DNA of 37,351 nucleotides from Candidatus Bathyarchaeota archaeon. GTDB lineage: Archaea > Thermoproteota > Bathyarchaeia > Bathyarchaeales > Bathyarchaeaceae. Below the pieces are notes generated by a model. It saw only the letters and a list, made by a program, of their open reading frames with translations. It did not search any database and had not been told where the DNA came from. Below are positions 1-9,399 of this stretch, in pieces (position 1 is the first letter of the stretch; every line of letters begins with the position of its first letter). A program made the position numbers and the translations under genes. The stretch is taken from assembly GCA_026967815.1 (NCBI GenBank), contig JAPUUO010000004.1, forward strand, positions 1-37,351. The letters run 5' to 3'.

Positions 1-2
1 AC

Positions 3-416
3 GAACTAAAACTCGCGACAATATCAGGAAAGACCCGACAAGAGATTGAACAACGTTACCCAGGAGTTGAAGCCATAAACCCAATAGACCTAATCGCCGA
101 CGCCAGAGCAGAAAGATACTCCTACGTCTTAGACAAAGTCCTATCCGACCCAAACGTGGACGGAGTAATGATCATAAACATGCTTAAATCATGCTATTTC
201 AAACCAGAAGACGCCCTAGCAATTGCTGAAACAGTTGAAAAGCATCCAAAAAAGCCAGTAGTAGATGTTCCGGCAGGCGGAGAAGACTTCGCACTCGTAT
301 ATAGAATTTTGCGAGACACAAACATACCCCTCTATAATCTACCTGAGAAAGCCGCAAAAGCCTTGAAAACCCTACAAACATATCATACAGTTCTGCAGAA
401 GATCAAGCAAGACTAG
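3..416 (+). CDS. C-terminal part of an NDP-forming acyl/acetate-CoA ligase (CoA-binding/alpha-type), truncated by window edge
   Basis: Open frame from the window edge: ELKLATISGKTRQEIEQRYPGVEAINPIDLIADARAERY...; the NPIDL motif is typical of ADP-forming acyl-CoA synthetases. Confidence 0.75.
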   Translation, partial: ELKLATISGKTRQEIEQRYPGVEAINPIDLIADARAERYSYVLDKVLSDPNVDGVMIINMLKSCYFKPEDALAIAETVEKHPKKPVVDVPAGGEDFALVYRILRDTNIPLYNLPEKAAKALKTLQTYHTVLQKIKQD

Positions 417-499
417 TCACAACACGTTTATGGGCAAGATTTATGCTGAAAACTAAATGGCGAAAATTACGTATGCATAATCTTCCTTAAATTCTTAAG

Positions 500-515
500 C
501 ACCCAAAAATGGGTG
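500..515. repeat. Perfect inverted repeat CACCCA-AAAA-TGGGTG in intergenic region
   Basis: Direct reading; 6-bp arms, 4-nt loop. Confidence 0.5.
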
Positions 516-596
516 TTCACTAGATACTGCACAAATATTAATAATACCCTTTGATAAAGCAGAGTACACTTGATGGTGTAAATGTGAGATGAAGAC

Positions 597-1385
597 TTGA
601 GTCTTTCAATTGAGAATATGAGAAAAGACATTCGAATGCGAGATGAATCGGATCCAAAAATGTCGAATGCCTGGCTCCTCGTTTACCTGATACCCATTTT
701 CGCTGCAATTACTGCAATGCTAACAGTCTTCTACATTGTGTTTGCGACGATAACAACTCCTTGGATTATGCCTGAAGAAACCGTTGCTCTACCCTTGCTG
801 GCTGGATTGACTATCTTGCTAGCGTTGCTTGCCATAATTGGGTTCATAGTATCCATAATACTCAGATATAAACTCGTTAACAGACGTAACACGCATTTCA
901 AAAGACAGATTTTCCTCTTCGACGACATTGTTGCTGCGGTTAAGGCAATAGCAGCAAAAAAAGGAGTTGACGTCGAGGTCGGGTTAGCGTCTTGTGAAAG
1001 AACAGTGAGGGAAGCTAAGGCTGAAGAGACTGAAAAAAGCGCCGTACTTTGGGCTATTTTGTCCGCATTCATATTTCTTGCGGAATGGTATATCAACTAC
1101 TTTCTGATGAAAGACTTCTATAAGCATGAGAGAAGAGAAGATGGCTTTTGGGAAGACCTCGGGAAAACGCTAGACAAATCCGGTATCACGTTTTCCGTGC
1201 CGAGAAGAACAGAGGCCACACCCAACAGAAGCTTTGTTCTATACCTAATTGTAACAATAATAACTCTCGGCTTATTTGGGATTTACTGGCTTTACGTCTT
1301 GCTGAACGACCCTAATGAACACTTCAAATATCACATGCAAATCGAAGACCAGCTATTAAGTACTCTGGAATCTATTGCGGTCTAG
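597..1385 (+). CDS. Multi-TM membrane protein with DUF4234-like C-terminal segment
   Basis: Hydrophobic segments; FVLYLIVTIITLGLFGIYWLYVLLNDPNEHF pattern; start codon uncertain (TTG). Confidence 0.6.
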   Translation: MSLSIENMRKDIRMRDESDPKMSNAWLLVYLIPIFAAITAMLTVFYIVFATITTPWIMPEETVALPLLAGLTILLALLAIIGFIVSIILRYKLVNRRNTHFKRQIFLFDDIVAAVKAIAAKKGVDVEVGLASCERTVREAKAEETEKSAVLWAILSAFIFLAEWYINYFLMKDFYKHERREDGFWEDLGKTLDKSGITFSVPRRTEATPNRSFVLYLIVTIITLGLFGIYWLYVLLNDPNEHFKYHMQIEDQLLSTLESIAV

Positions 1386-1484
1386 AAAATTCCTGTGCTA
1401 CTACCCACCTCTCTTCTCAGTTATTCTGTAGTAGTTCTGCTGTCTGATTGTAAGATCCTTCGTAAACTTTGAACCCAGATACTT

Positions 1485-2168
1485 CTACAGTCCTAGTAGG
1501 TATGGAGTAATGTACGTCTCTATGTAGGCTGCTATCATGAAAAGTATCACGGACGCTATCGCTAGAATTATGGTGTCTTTTACGCCCTGTTTAAGATTGA
1601 CACCGTTCACCTTTTCACCTGTTATTTTCGCCATCACTGCATCAATCGTAGTTACGTGCCAGCGTATTATAGAAGCAAATTGGAGTATAAATGCTGGTAT
1701 TTCAAATATGCCATGAGGCGTCAATCCTACGATAGGATAATATGTGCCATAGGTTATCCCAGCTATAACGGCTACGATCCCTATTACCCCTCCGTTAAGC
1801 AAAAGCTCTGAACCCAGAATGAATGTGCCTAGCAAGGGTACCCAAACAAGCATCTTTAAGGGGTTCCAGAAATGACCTACATTGTTTAGAAAAATGTAAA
1901 AATAGAGATTTTCAGTGAATGGCGGCGGAATGGCAATGTAACGTCTTTCGGACTGCGCCACAGACCGAAACCAATCTGATAACCATGGAGCCACGGAGAA
2001 AACAAGAACTGTCAAGAACATTGAGACCAACAATATGATAAAGAAAGTTAGAGTTATGACTTTAATTATCATTTTATTTCGTTGAATACAGGATTTGAAC
2101 GTCTCTTCAGCTCTCTTGAAGAGTAATTTCAAGTCCACATATAATGCCCCTACAACTCTGAAGGCCAT
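1485..2168 (-). CDS. Stage II sporulation protein M (SpoIIM/DUF95) family membrane protein
   Basis: Multi-TM protein with TPHGIFEIPAF motif characteristic of SpoIIM family. Confidence 0.8.
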   Translation of the reverse strand: MAFRVVGALYVDLKLLFKRAEETFKSCIQRNKMIIKVITLTFFIILLVSMFLTVLVFSVAPWLSDWFRSVAQSERRYIAIPPPFTENLYFYIFLNNVGHFWNPLKMLVWVPLLGTFILGSELLLNGGVIGIVAVIAGITYGTYYPIVGLTPHGIFEIPAFILQFASIIRWHVTTIDAVMAKITGEKVNGVNLKQGVKDTIILAIASVILFMIAAYIETYITPYLLGL

Positions 2169-2470
2169 TGCTGATTAAAAACTTGTCAGAATAAAAACTT
2201 TCTACCAATCTTCCTAGCCGAGTTTTCAAAGGCTTCCAACATTCTGTCGACATAGTCTCTTCTTTCAAACGTCTCTTAGACACATGTTTTCCCTCCTCGA
2301 CCCAGTACATGAATCCGTTCATCTCAAGTTGTCGTCCTGGAAGAGCTGAATCACAAGAGAACTGAAAACCCTTTACAACGAGGATATTCCGAAGACAACT
2401 TGCATAGAAAAGAAGAAAAGGGAAATATTTGTTAAAGTTCCTTGCGGCTAAAGTCTGCGTGATAAGAGTG

Positions 2471-4168
2471 ATGAGGCACTGTTTCTTGATCGAAGGTCTA
2501 AAGGAAAGCGTATTAAGCCTGTGTAAGCGCATTGCTGGCTCTCGCCGCATCGTTGCTGCTTGTTTTTATGGTCCTTGGGTGTGTGGATACGCTGAAGGCA
2601 AGAGCGACATACACCTGTTATTGATACTAGCTAATTTTCGTCCTAGATTAAGAGGTTACTGCAAGCCATTGAATGAAACTAACGCGTTCATATTAGCGGT
2701 GGATCAAGGGGCATTTGAAAAGGATGTGGAGGCTGGATGGCTCGGGGAATTTACTGCAGAAAAAGTTGTGGTTCCATACGAGCCACTGTTCAATAAAGAG
2801 TATCTTTCGCGTAAAGAGGTTTTGTTAAAAAGAAGGATAGTTTGGGAACTTCTAGAAAACATTGTTTTGGGATTCCCTGAATCCTCCCACGAGTTGATCA
2901 TTAAAACCGAATATTTCCTTTGTGAAACCATCGGACAGAGATCTAAGCTCTTCCCGCCCATAACCTTCCGCTTCCTAAATATGTTAAGAAATGATGTAAA
3001 AGAGAGAAATGTCAAACAAATGATGAATGGCTTTTCAAAAGCTCTCAAAGAATTGGGTGAAGAAAAATGGATTAGCTTTCATGACGGACATGTGAAAATT
3101 ACGCAGAAATTCATTCATGCAATTAGAAGTAGAAAGATCAGAATCCCGTCGTTTCTACGATCTGTCCAACGCGCCGCATTATTCCATGTTCTTAGTGTTC
3201 TTCCAAAGATGATGAGTCCTCTACAACACGAAGAAGAAATCTTCATGGAAACTCATTGGAATTTCAGAAATGAAGACTTAACGCTTCAACTTGAAGATCC
3301 GAAAAAATATTTGTTTATGCCCACCCCACTCGGTCCAGTGCCCCTCTCAGATGAAACCACGATTGAGGAGTTTGTGAGGAAAAACGTTCCAAGTGGAGAT
3401 ATGGCCAATATTCAAATAAGCGAAATGGGCGGAGTCCTAAACACTGCCTATCAGCTAAGTTTTCGAAGAAACCACGAGGAACACAAAATTGTTGTGAAGA
3501 AATTTAAGGATTGGCTTGGCATCAAATGGTTCCCTCTGGCGCTTTGGGCTTTGGGCACTAAGTCCTTCGCCGTTTTAGGGCAATCTAGGCTAGAGAGAGA
3601 ATATGCGCTTAGCCAGTTCTTACACAGTCAAGGATGGCCTGTTCCCCAGGTTCTTTACATAAGCCCTAAAGAGAGGTTGATCTTTAAGGAGTTTGTTGAA
3701 GGCGAGAATCTTTCTAAAATTATCCAACACCTAGTAACTGATAAAGAAAAAGTAGCTGATGAATTTGCGTTAGTTAGGACTGTGGGCAGGAGAATTGCTG
3801 AGGCGCATGGACTTGGTGTAGCTTTAGGCGACTGCAAACCCGAGAATGTCATAGTAACTAAGGACGGGACTCCGTATTTCGTTGACCTTGAACAGGCATC
3901 GAGAGATGGTAATCAAGCATGGGACATTGCAGAGTTTCTTTATTATTCGGGACATTACGTCTCTCCAATCGCACCGGCAGATGCTGCTGAACACGTCACT
4001 AAAGAATTCATAAAGGGGTACTTAGAAGCAGGAGGCAAAAAAGAAACAATAAAAAAAGCTGGTTCTCCACGATACACAAAGGTGTTTAGCATTTTTGCTC
4101 CACCACATGTCATCCTGGCAATGTCTAACCTCTGCAAGAAAATGGGTGAAGAACAAAACAGGAATTAA
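2471..4168 (+). CDS. Nucleotidyltransferase-like domain fused to RIO/Bud32-like protein kinase domain
   Basis: N-terminal YGPWVCGYAEGKSDIHLLLIL (NTase-like); C-terminal LGDCKPENVIV...YFVDLEQ (kinase catalytic loop and DFG equivalent). ORF track starts at 2429; ATG at 2471 is plausible. Confidence 0.7.
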   Translation: MRHCFLIEGLKESVLSLCKRIAGSRRIVAACFYGPWVCGYAEGKSDIHLLLILANFRPRLRGYCKPLNETNAFILAVDQGAFEKDVEAGWLGEFTAEKVVVPYEPLFNKEYLSRKEVLLKRRIVWELLENIVLGFPESSHELIIKTEYFLCETIGQRSKLFPPITFRFLNMLRNDVKERNVKQMMNGFSKALKELGEEKWISFHDGHVKITQKFIHAIRSRKIRIPSFLRSVQRAALFHVLSVLPKMMSPLQHEEEIFMETHWNFRNEDLTLQLEDPKKYLFMPTPLGPVPLSDETTIEEFVRKNVPSGDMANIQISEMGGVLNTAYQLSFRRNHEEHKIVVKKFKDWLGIKWFPLALWALGTKSFAVLGQSRLEREYALSQFLHSQGWPVPQVLYISPKERLIFKEFVEGENLSKIIQHLVTDKEKVADEFALVRTVGRRIAEAHGLGVALGDCKPENVIVTKDGTPYFVDLEQASRDGNQAWDIAEFLYYSGHYVSPIAPADAAEHVTKEFIKGYLEAGGKKETIKKAGSPRYTKVFSIFAPPHVILAMSNLCKKMGEEQNRN

Positions 4169-4432
4169 GATGAGCCAAATAGATCATAAAAATAGAAAAT
4201 GGAAAGGGCACCACAAATGTCCAGTAAGGCGACTCCTGCCTTCAATGGATCTGCAGGTCTAGAAGCTCAGAGATAGAAGCGTCACGTAAACGAATTCTGG
4301 CCATGCGAACTGTCGTTTGTCAGGGTCTCGTAAGATTAAATTCATAATGACGTTAGATGAAAGCACCGATAAGCCCAATTGCGCGCGACAGAAGTTCTTT
4401 CCATTACATCGCAAGTTATGCGTGATTGCGAT

Positions 4433-5740
4433 TTATTTTTCCATTAAGTCACAGGCAGTTTTTTGAGCTCTTCTCATGACCTGAGACTGATTGAGTGTTT
4501 TGACATTTCGTTTTTCCATCAGTATCTCTCCATCTACAATCATTGTGTCGACGTCACTTCCATGGGCAGAATAGACAAGGTTAGCATGAAAGTCATGCAT
4601 AGGTGTCAGATGAGGTTTTTCAAAGTTAATAAGTATTAAATCGGCTTTCTTGCCCACTTCTAATGAACCAACAATGTTCTCTACCCCTAAAGCCTTGGCC
4701 CCTTCAATGGTTGCCATTCTCAAGACCTTCTCAGCTGGTAAAACGGTTGGGTCCATAAAGAATATTTTCTGTAATAGAGCCGCAATTTTCATGTTCTCGA
4801 ACATGTCAAAGCTATTATTGCAGGCGGCTCCGTCCGTTCCTATGCCCACGGTTACGCCAAGCTTTAAGAGATCCCGTATTTTCGGAACGCCTGAGGCGAG
4901 TTTCATGTTGGCTACTGGGTTGTAAGCCACCTTAACGTCATGTCTCTTTATTATTTGCATGTCTTTTTTTGAAAGGTGAATACAATGTGCAGCTAGAACG
5001 TCTGGATTTAAGAAGTCAATTTTTTCCAACAGTTCTGTTTCAGTTAGTCCAAGATTATTTTTCACAGCTTCTGTCATACTCTTCGATTCAGCCAGATGTA
5101 CGTGTAAGCCCATCTTATGCTTAGAAGCTGCTTTTCTCACCTTTTTTAGTAGTTCTGGACTACAAGTGTGGACAGTATGAGGTCCCAATCGAAAGTTAAT
5201 TCTTCCATCAGCGGATCCTTGATACTGTTGAGCTATCTTTATTGCTTCTTGAAGCATTCTTCTTCCCATTTTGCTGTTTCCAGCTTCGACTATCCCAGGG
5301 GCTAAAACCGCTCTCAATCCAGACTTTTTCGCAGCTTCTGCCACAGCATCTTCATAAAAGTACATATCTGAGAAACACGTCGTACCGCTTTTGATCATCT
5401 CTAAACAGCCGAGCAAAGCACCATTGTATACGTGGCTTCGCTTCAGTTTCTGTTCCAAAGGCCATATGGTTTTTCCCCACCACTCATCGAAGGGTATGTC
5501 TTCTGCAATTCCTCTGAAAAGAGTCATAGCGACGTGAGTGTGACAGTTTACTAATCCAGGTAAAGCCACTTTTCCTTGTCCATCTAGTGTTCTTTTCGTC
5601 TTTATGGACAAAGCCTTGGTTGCGTTTCCCATTTGGCTGATTTTTCCATCGGTAACTGCGATGAACCCTTTTCGAGTGATTCCTTTTCCATTCATAGGAA
5701 GAATTGTGCAGTTACGAATTAGAATGTCTGCTTCGTTCAA
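4433..5740 (-). CDS. Amidohydrolase, SAH/MTA/5'-deoxyadenosine deaminase-like
   Basis: LPGLVNCHTHVAMTLFRGIAEDIPFDEWW, GLHVHLAES, AAHCIHLS, VGIGTDGAACNNSFDMFENMK are MtaD/DadD-type motifs. Confidence 0.85.
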   Translation of the reverse strand: MNEADILIRNCTILPMNGKGITRKGFIAVTDGKISQMGNATKALSIKTKRTLDGQGKVALPGLVNCHTHVAMTLFRGIAEDIPFDEWWGKTIWPLEQKLKRSHVYNGALLGCLEMIKSGTTCFSDMYFYEDAVAEAAKKSGLRAVLAPGIVEAGNSKMGRRMLQEAIKIAQQYQGSADGRINFRLGPHTVHTCSPELLKKVRKAASKHKMGLHVHLAESKSMTEAVKNNLGLTETELLEKIDFLNPDVLAAHCIHLSKKDMQIIKRHDVKVAYNPVANMKLASGVPKIRDLLKLGVTVGIGTDGAACNNSFDMFENMKIAALLQKIFFMDPTVLPAEKVLRMATIEGAKALGVENIVGSLEVGKKADLILINFEKPHLTPMHDFHANLVYSAHGSDVDTMIVDGEILMEKRNVKTLNQSQVMRRAQKTACDLMEK

Positions 5741-5931
5741 GAGCTACACCTGCAGAGTAATGGGTTAATGCTGGATTTGATAAATAATGCTGTGAAAACG
5801 TTAGAACGTTAATAGTTCTTGATTAAATATGGGAGGATTAAAGAATTTTGGAATAGGGGTGCGAGAGGTTTATTTGTCTCTCTGCTAAGAGCCCACCTTG
5901 TTGAAGACTTAGCCGAAGCTTGCTTTTAAGT

Positions 5932-6351
5932 CTATTTTGAGAGCTGGGTCTTTGACAATAGTTTTCGGTTGTCTTTCGCTATCAAGCCTAGGTGGTGGCC
6001 GTTGATTCCCATCTTGCCTATGCCTATTGAAAGTTTCCTGTATATGTGGGTTAATGATTCCTCTGTGCAGGCGAGTAGATCCAAGCCTTGAGGTGTTATG
6101 CTATAGACCTTTCTGGGCCGTTCGCTTTGTAGATCCCATTGGCTTTTGATGTAGCCCTTTCCTTCGAGAGTTGAGAGTAGCGGGTATATGGTACTTGGTC
6201 CGAAGTAGACGCCGAAGTTCTTGCGTAGGCTGGAAATGATTTTGTAGCCATGCACGGGGTGGGCTCGTAGGTATTGTAGAACTACGAGGTCTAGAAGTCC
6301 TCTCATGAGTTTGATTTGGACTTCCCGTGCTTTATGGTTCATATTTTCCAC
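5932..6351 (-). CDS. PadR family transcriptional regulator
   Basis: LDLVVLQYLRAHPVHGYKIISSL...GPSTIYPLLSTLEGKGYI winged-helix signature. Confidence 0.88.
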   Translation of the reverse strand: MENMNHKAREVQIKLMRGLLDLVVLQYLRAHPVHGYKIISSLRKNFGVYFGPSTIYPLLSTLEGKGYIKSQWDLQSERPRKVYSITPQGLDLLACTEESLTHIYRKLSIGIGKMGINGHHLGLIAKDNRKLLSKTQLSK

Positions 6352-6393
6352 CTGTATTTTTGTTAGACAGTTTTTCGGTTCAACATAGATACA

Positions 6394-6415
6394 ATATGTC
6401 CTCTTTCGGACATAT
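6394..6415. promoter_or_regulatory. Candidate PadR operator ATATGTCC-N6-GGACATAT
   Basis: Perfect 8-bp inverted repeat containing ATGT-N10-ACAT, 43 bp upstream of the minus-strand padR start. Confidence 0.7.
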
Positions 6416-6464
6416 CAAGTCTTTATAGACACTAAACAACAATATAAAAGTTCGCACGTACCGA

Positions 6465-6491
6465 AAGCATAAAAAAGCATACTGAAGCATA
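6465..6491. repeat. Three AAGCATA direct repeats with 10-bp period
   Basis: AAGCATA at 6465, 6475 and 6485, just upstream of the putative TATA (taatttaaata) of the 6561 gene. Confidence 0.6.
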
Positions 6492-6560
6492 AACCAACTT
6501 CTAAATAATTTAAATAGACTTAAACATCAGCAATATCATAAAAGCACAACTGGGTAAAAA

Positions 6561-6884
6561 ATGAACGAAATAGACCTAAACGAAGCTTTCATCAAAGACA
6601 TGAAACGACGATTCGTTAAAAGCTTCCTAGACATGCTCATTCTGAAACTCATCCAAGACGAACCCATATGGGGTTATAAAATCCTCAAAGAAACAAAAAA
6701 ACTTTACCAGGTCAAGCTTAGACATGGCGCGCTCTACCCCCTACTTAACATGCTAGAAATGAATGGCTACATCAAAAGCAAACAAGAACTCCACAAAGGA
6801 CGCATAAGAAAAGTCTACAAAATCACACGCAAAGGAACACAACTCCTCAATACATATCAAAACTTCCTAAAACAACAACTGTAA
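6561..6884 (+). CDS. PadR family transcriptional regulator
   Basis: FLDMLILKLIQDEPIWGYKILKET...GALYPLLNMLEMNGYIKS...RKVYKITRKG. Confidence 0.88.
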   Translation: MNEIDLNEAFIKDMKRRFVKSFLDMLILKLIQDEPIWGYKILKETKKLYQVKLRHGALYPLLNMLEMNGYIKSKQELHKGRIRKVYKITRKGTQLLNTYQNFLKQQL

Positions 6885-6916
6885 AGCCCCAAGTAAAAAA
6901 CAAAGGAGAACAACAA

Positions 6917-7990
6917 ATGAAATCAAGCAAAAAGAGGAAAGGCACCGCAATCATGCCAGAAGAAGCAATGAAACAACTCCAAAAAATCTTCAAAAAAAGA
7001 GGAAGCAAAGCTCTTGAAATGGCTAGAAACGAAATTCTCCAAGAAAAAATCGAATCCAAAGAAGCCAGAGAAGCCCTGACATACTTCATGACCGAATACT
7101 GGAACGACTTAGCCAGACCGACCTTGCTTTCCCTTGCCTGCGAAGCAATAGGGGGAAACCCGGAACTGACAACACCCATAGCAGTCCCAATGACCCTGAT
7201 AAGCGGCGCAATAGACATACACGATGACATCATAGATGAGTCAAAAACAAAAGATAGCCGTCCAACAGTTTTTGGAAAATTTGGTAAAGATATAGCCTTA
7301 CTTGTAGGCGACGCTCTTCTTTTCAAGGGTCTAGCGCTTCTCAACAAGGCTGCACAAAAAGGGATTCCACAAGAACAAATGAGAAAAATCATAGACACCG
7401 TGAAAAACATGTTCTTTGAACTTGGTGATGCCGAGGCCTTGGAACTTCAATTACGAAGACGTAGAGATGTTTCACCAGAGGAATATATTCACGTTGTGAA
7501 AAAGAAGGCTGCGGATGTAGAAGCTCACACCCGCATCAGTGGCATCTTGGGCAGCGGGTCAGAAAAAGAAATCGAAGTCTTAAGTGAGTACGGCCGACTC
7601 TTGGGCATGTTGATCATTTTAAGAGATGATTGGATAGATCTGATAGACTTCAATGAGAGTGTGCACAGAATTGAACGAGAATGCTTGCCGCTCCCATTGC
7701 TCTATGCACTGAAAAACCCAGAAATCAAGTACGAAATTGACAATATTCTTATGAAAAAGAAAATCGCGAAAAGGGACGCCAAGGCTGTGTTAAGAATTAT
7801 TTACAATACTGAAGGTTTTCAGGAATACGAGAATCTCACCAAGAAATTAGCCAAGGATGCCTTTGCCAAATTATCCCTAATTAAGTTTGATCGACAGAAC
7901 CTAGAACTACTTGTTCATGCTATGCTTCCGCAAACAAGCAGAACAGCGGAGTTTCTAGCTAGAACCACCAAGCCCTTAGAGGCAACTTAG
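6917..7990 (+). CDS. Polyprenyl (geranylgeranyl-type) diphosphate synthase family protein
   Basis: First Asp-rich motif IHDDIIDES; second-motif-like RDDWIDLID; GDALL. Confidence 0.8.
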   Translation: MKSSKKRKGTAIMPEEAMKQLQKIFKKRGSKALEMARNEILQEKIESKEAREALTYFMTEYWNDLARPTLLSLACEAIGGNPELTTPIAVPMTLISGAIDIHDDIIDESKTKDSRPTVFGKFGKDIALLVGDALLFKGLALLNKAAQKGIPQEQMRKIIDTVKNMFFELGDAEALELQLRRRRDVSPEEYIHVVKKKAADVEAHTRISGILGSGSEKEIEVLSEYGRLLGMLIILRDDWIDLIDFNESVHRIERECLPLPLLYALKNPEIKYEIDNILMKKKIAKRDAKAVLRIIYNTEGFQEYENLTKKLAKDAFAKLSLIKFDRQNLELLVHAMLPQTSRTAEFLARTTKPLEAT

Positions 7991-8187
7991 TACGCTTCTT
8001 TTTCTTTGCCATTTCTATCTCCAGTATATTTGTTGGACATATATCTGCATATAAGAATTGTTGTACACATCTACAATTTCTATTCACTCGGGTCTTGCAT
8101 CGAATAATTCTGATGCAGGATATTAATTTGCGCTACATAATTTTCATTAAGTGATAACTTTCATAGGAGACTTGAGCAGTGTAGAAT

Positions 8188-9399
8188 TTGCTCGGGAAAC
8201 ATTGGTTGAAGCCTACGGGTATCTCTCGAAGAGATTTCTTCACAGTCTTTATTCTATTATTCAATGCCCTTACTTGGCTTTACATGACAGTGTTAATGAT
8301 AGACTCTATCATAGGTAATCTTGATATTGCGTCCACAATTTGGACGATTTTTTATGCTTCAGTGGTTTCATCTAGCATAGTCGGTTCAATCTTATCGAGC
8401 AAAATTGAAAGGCTTAACTTTCTGTATTTTTGGATGGCGCTTGGAGCAGTTGCATCGTTTTCACCTGCTATTGCAAATGATTTGTCGATTGTTAACACCT
8501 CTATATCGTGTCTCCTCTTAGGGGTTTCAGTTGGGTTAGGTATGCCTTCCGCTTTATCCTACTTTGCAGACTTGACGCAAATTGAAAATCGAGGGCGCAT
8601 AGGTGGAATTATATTTTTGACTGCGAATCTAGGCGTTTTTCCTCTTGCACTTCCATTTATGTTACTTAATTCTACTATTAGCTCGTTAACCTTAGCTATT
8701 TGGAGAGGTTTAGGGCTTGTCTTCTTTTTGTCGTTTAAACCAAAAGACAAACATGAAAAGAAACTTGGAAAGAGAAAACAAGCATCCTTTACCGATATCT
8801 TTCAAGACAAATCGTTTATTCTCTATCTCATTCCTTGGATAATGTTCACTTTCATAGATCGTTTGGGAGGAGAGTTTTTTGGGCGCCAATTGGAAGAAGC
8901 ATTGATCGGAAGCATTTCTGCCCTCTTTGGAGGGTTCTTAGCAGACAGCATTGGAAGAAAACGGGTGGTGGTTTATGGTTTTATCCTTCTAGGAATTGCA
9001 TATGGTATAGTAGGAATTGCTCCAACAATGCTTTTGCCCAGATATCTTTATTTGACCTTAGATGGGTTTGCAGCCGGCATTCTGTCGGTAACATGCTTAC
9101 TGATTCTGTGGGGAGATTTATCTCAATCTGGACGTAGAGAGAAATACTACGTAATAGGAAGCATCCCGCTCTTCCTGACCAGCCTAGTACCAATCCATTT
9201 GTCTCCATACATTGCGCTAATCCCTCTGAATGCCACCTTTTCCATTGCCAGTTTTTTCTTGTTTTTGGCTGTTTTACCTTTAATATATGCTCCTGAGACT
9301 TTGCCAGAGAAGAAAATTCGACTTAGGCAATTGCAAAGCTATGCAGAAAAGGCTAGGAAGCTTAGCGAAAAACATTTGAAGAGCAGTACACTGAATTAG
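8188..9399 (+). CDS. MFS transporter
   Basis: About 12 hydrophobic segments; GGFLADSIGRKRVVVYGF MFS loop motif. Confidence 0.75.
   Translation: MLGKHWLKPTGISRRDFFTVFILLFNALTWLYMTVLMIDSIIGNLDIASTIWTIFYASVVSSSIVGSILSSKIERLNFLYFWMALGAVASFSPAIANDLSIVNTSISCLLLGVSVGLGMPSALSYFADLTQIENRGRIGGIIFLTANLGVFPLALPFMLLNSTISSLTLAIWRGLGLVFFLSFKPKDKHEKKLGKRKQASFTDIFQDKSFILYLIPWIMFTFIDRLGGEFFGRQLEEALIGSISALFGGFLADSIGRKRVVVYGFILLGIAYGIVGIAPTMLLPRYLYLTLDGFAAGILSVTCLLILWGDLSQSGRREKYYVIGSIPLFLTSLVPIHLSPYIALIPLNATFSIASFFLFLAVLPLIYAPETLPEKKIRLRQLQSYAEKARKLSEKHLKSSTLN

Noticed and set aside
2091-2100. ggatttgaac, reverse complement of a tRNA T-arm-like GTTCAAATCC
   Set aside because: Lies inside the SpoIIM-family CDS and no acceptor stem or anticodon arm could be built around it
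2107-2550. 147-aa minus-strand ORF
   Set aside because: Overlaps the SpoIIM-like start and is antisense to the kinase gene start; no recognisable domain
4169-4432. 264-bp intergenic region examined for ncRNA, tRNA or pseudogene
   Set aside because: No convincing structure, coding remnant or C/D box pair seen by eye
5797-5811. AACGTTA direct repeat with 8-bp spacing upstream of the amidohydrolase gene
   Set aside because: Only two short copies; no further support
8055-8119. Two 6-bp inverted repeats (AATTGT/ACAATT and TGCATC/GATGCA) upstream of the MFS gene
   Set aside because: Short arms with 10-11 nt spacers in AT-rich DNA; chance expectation is appreciable
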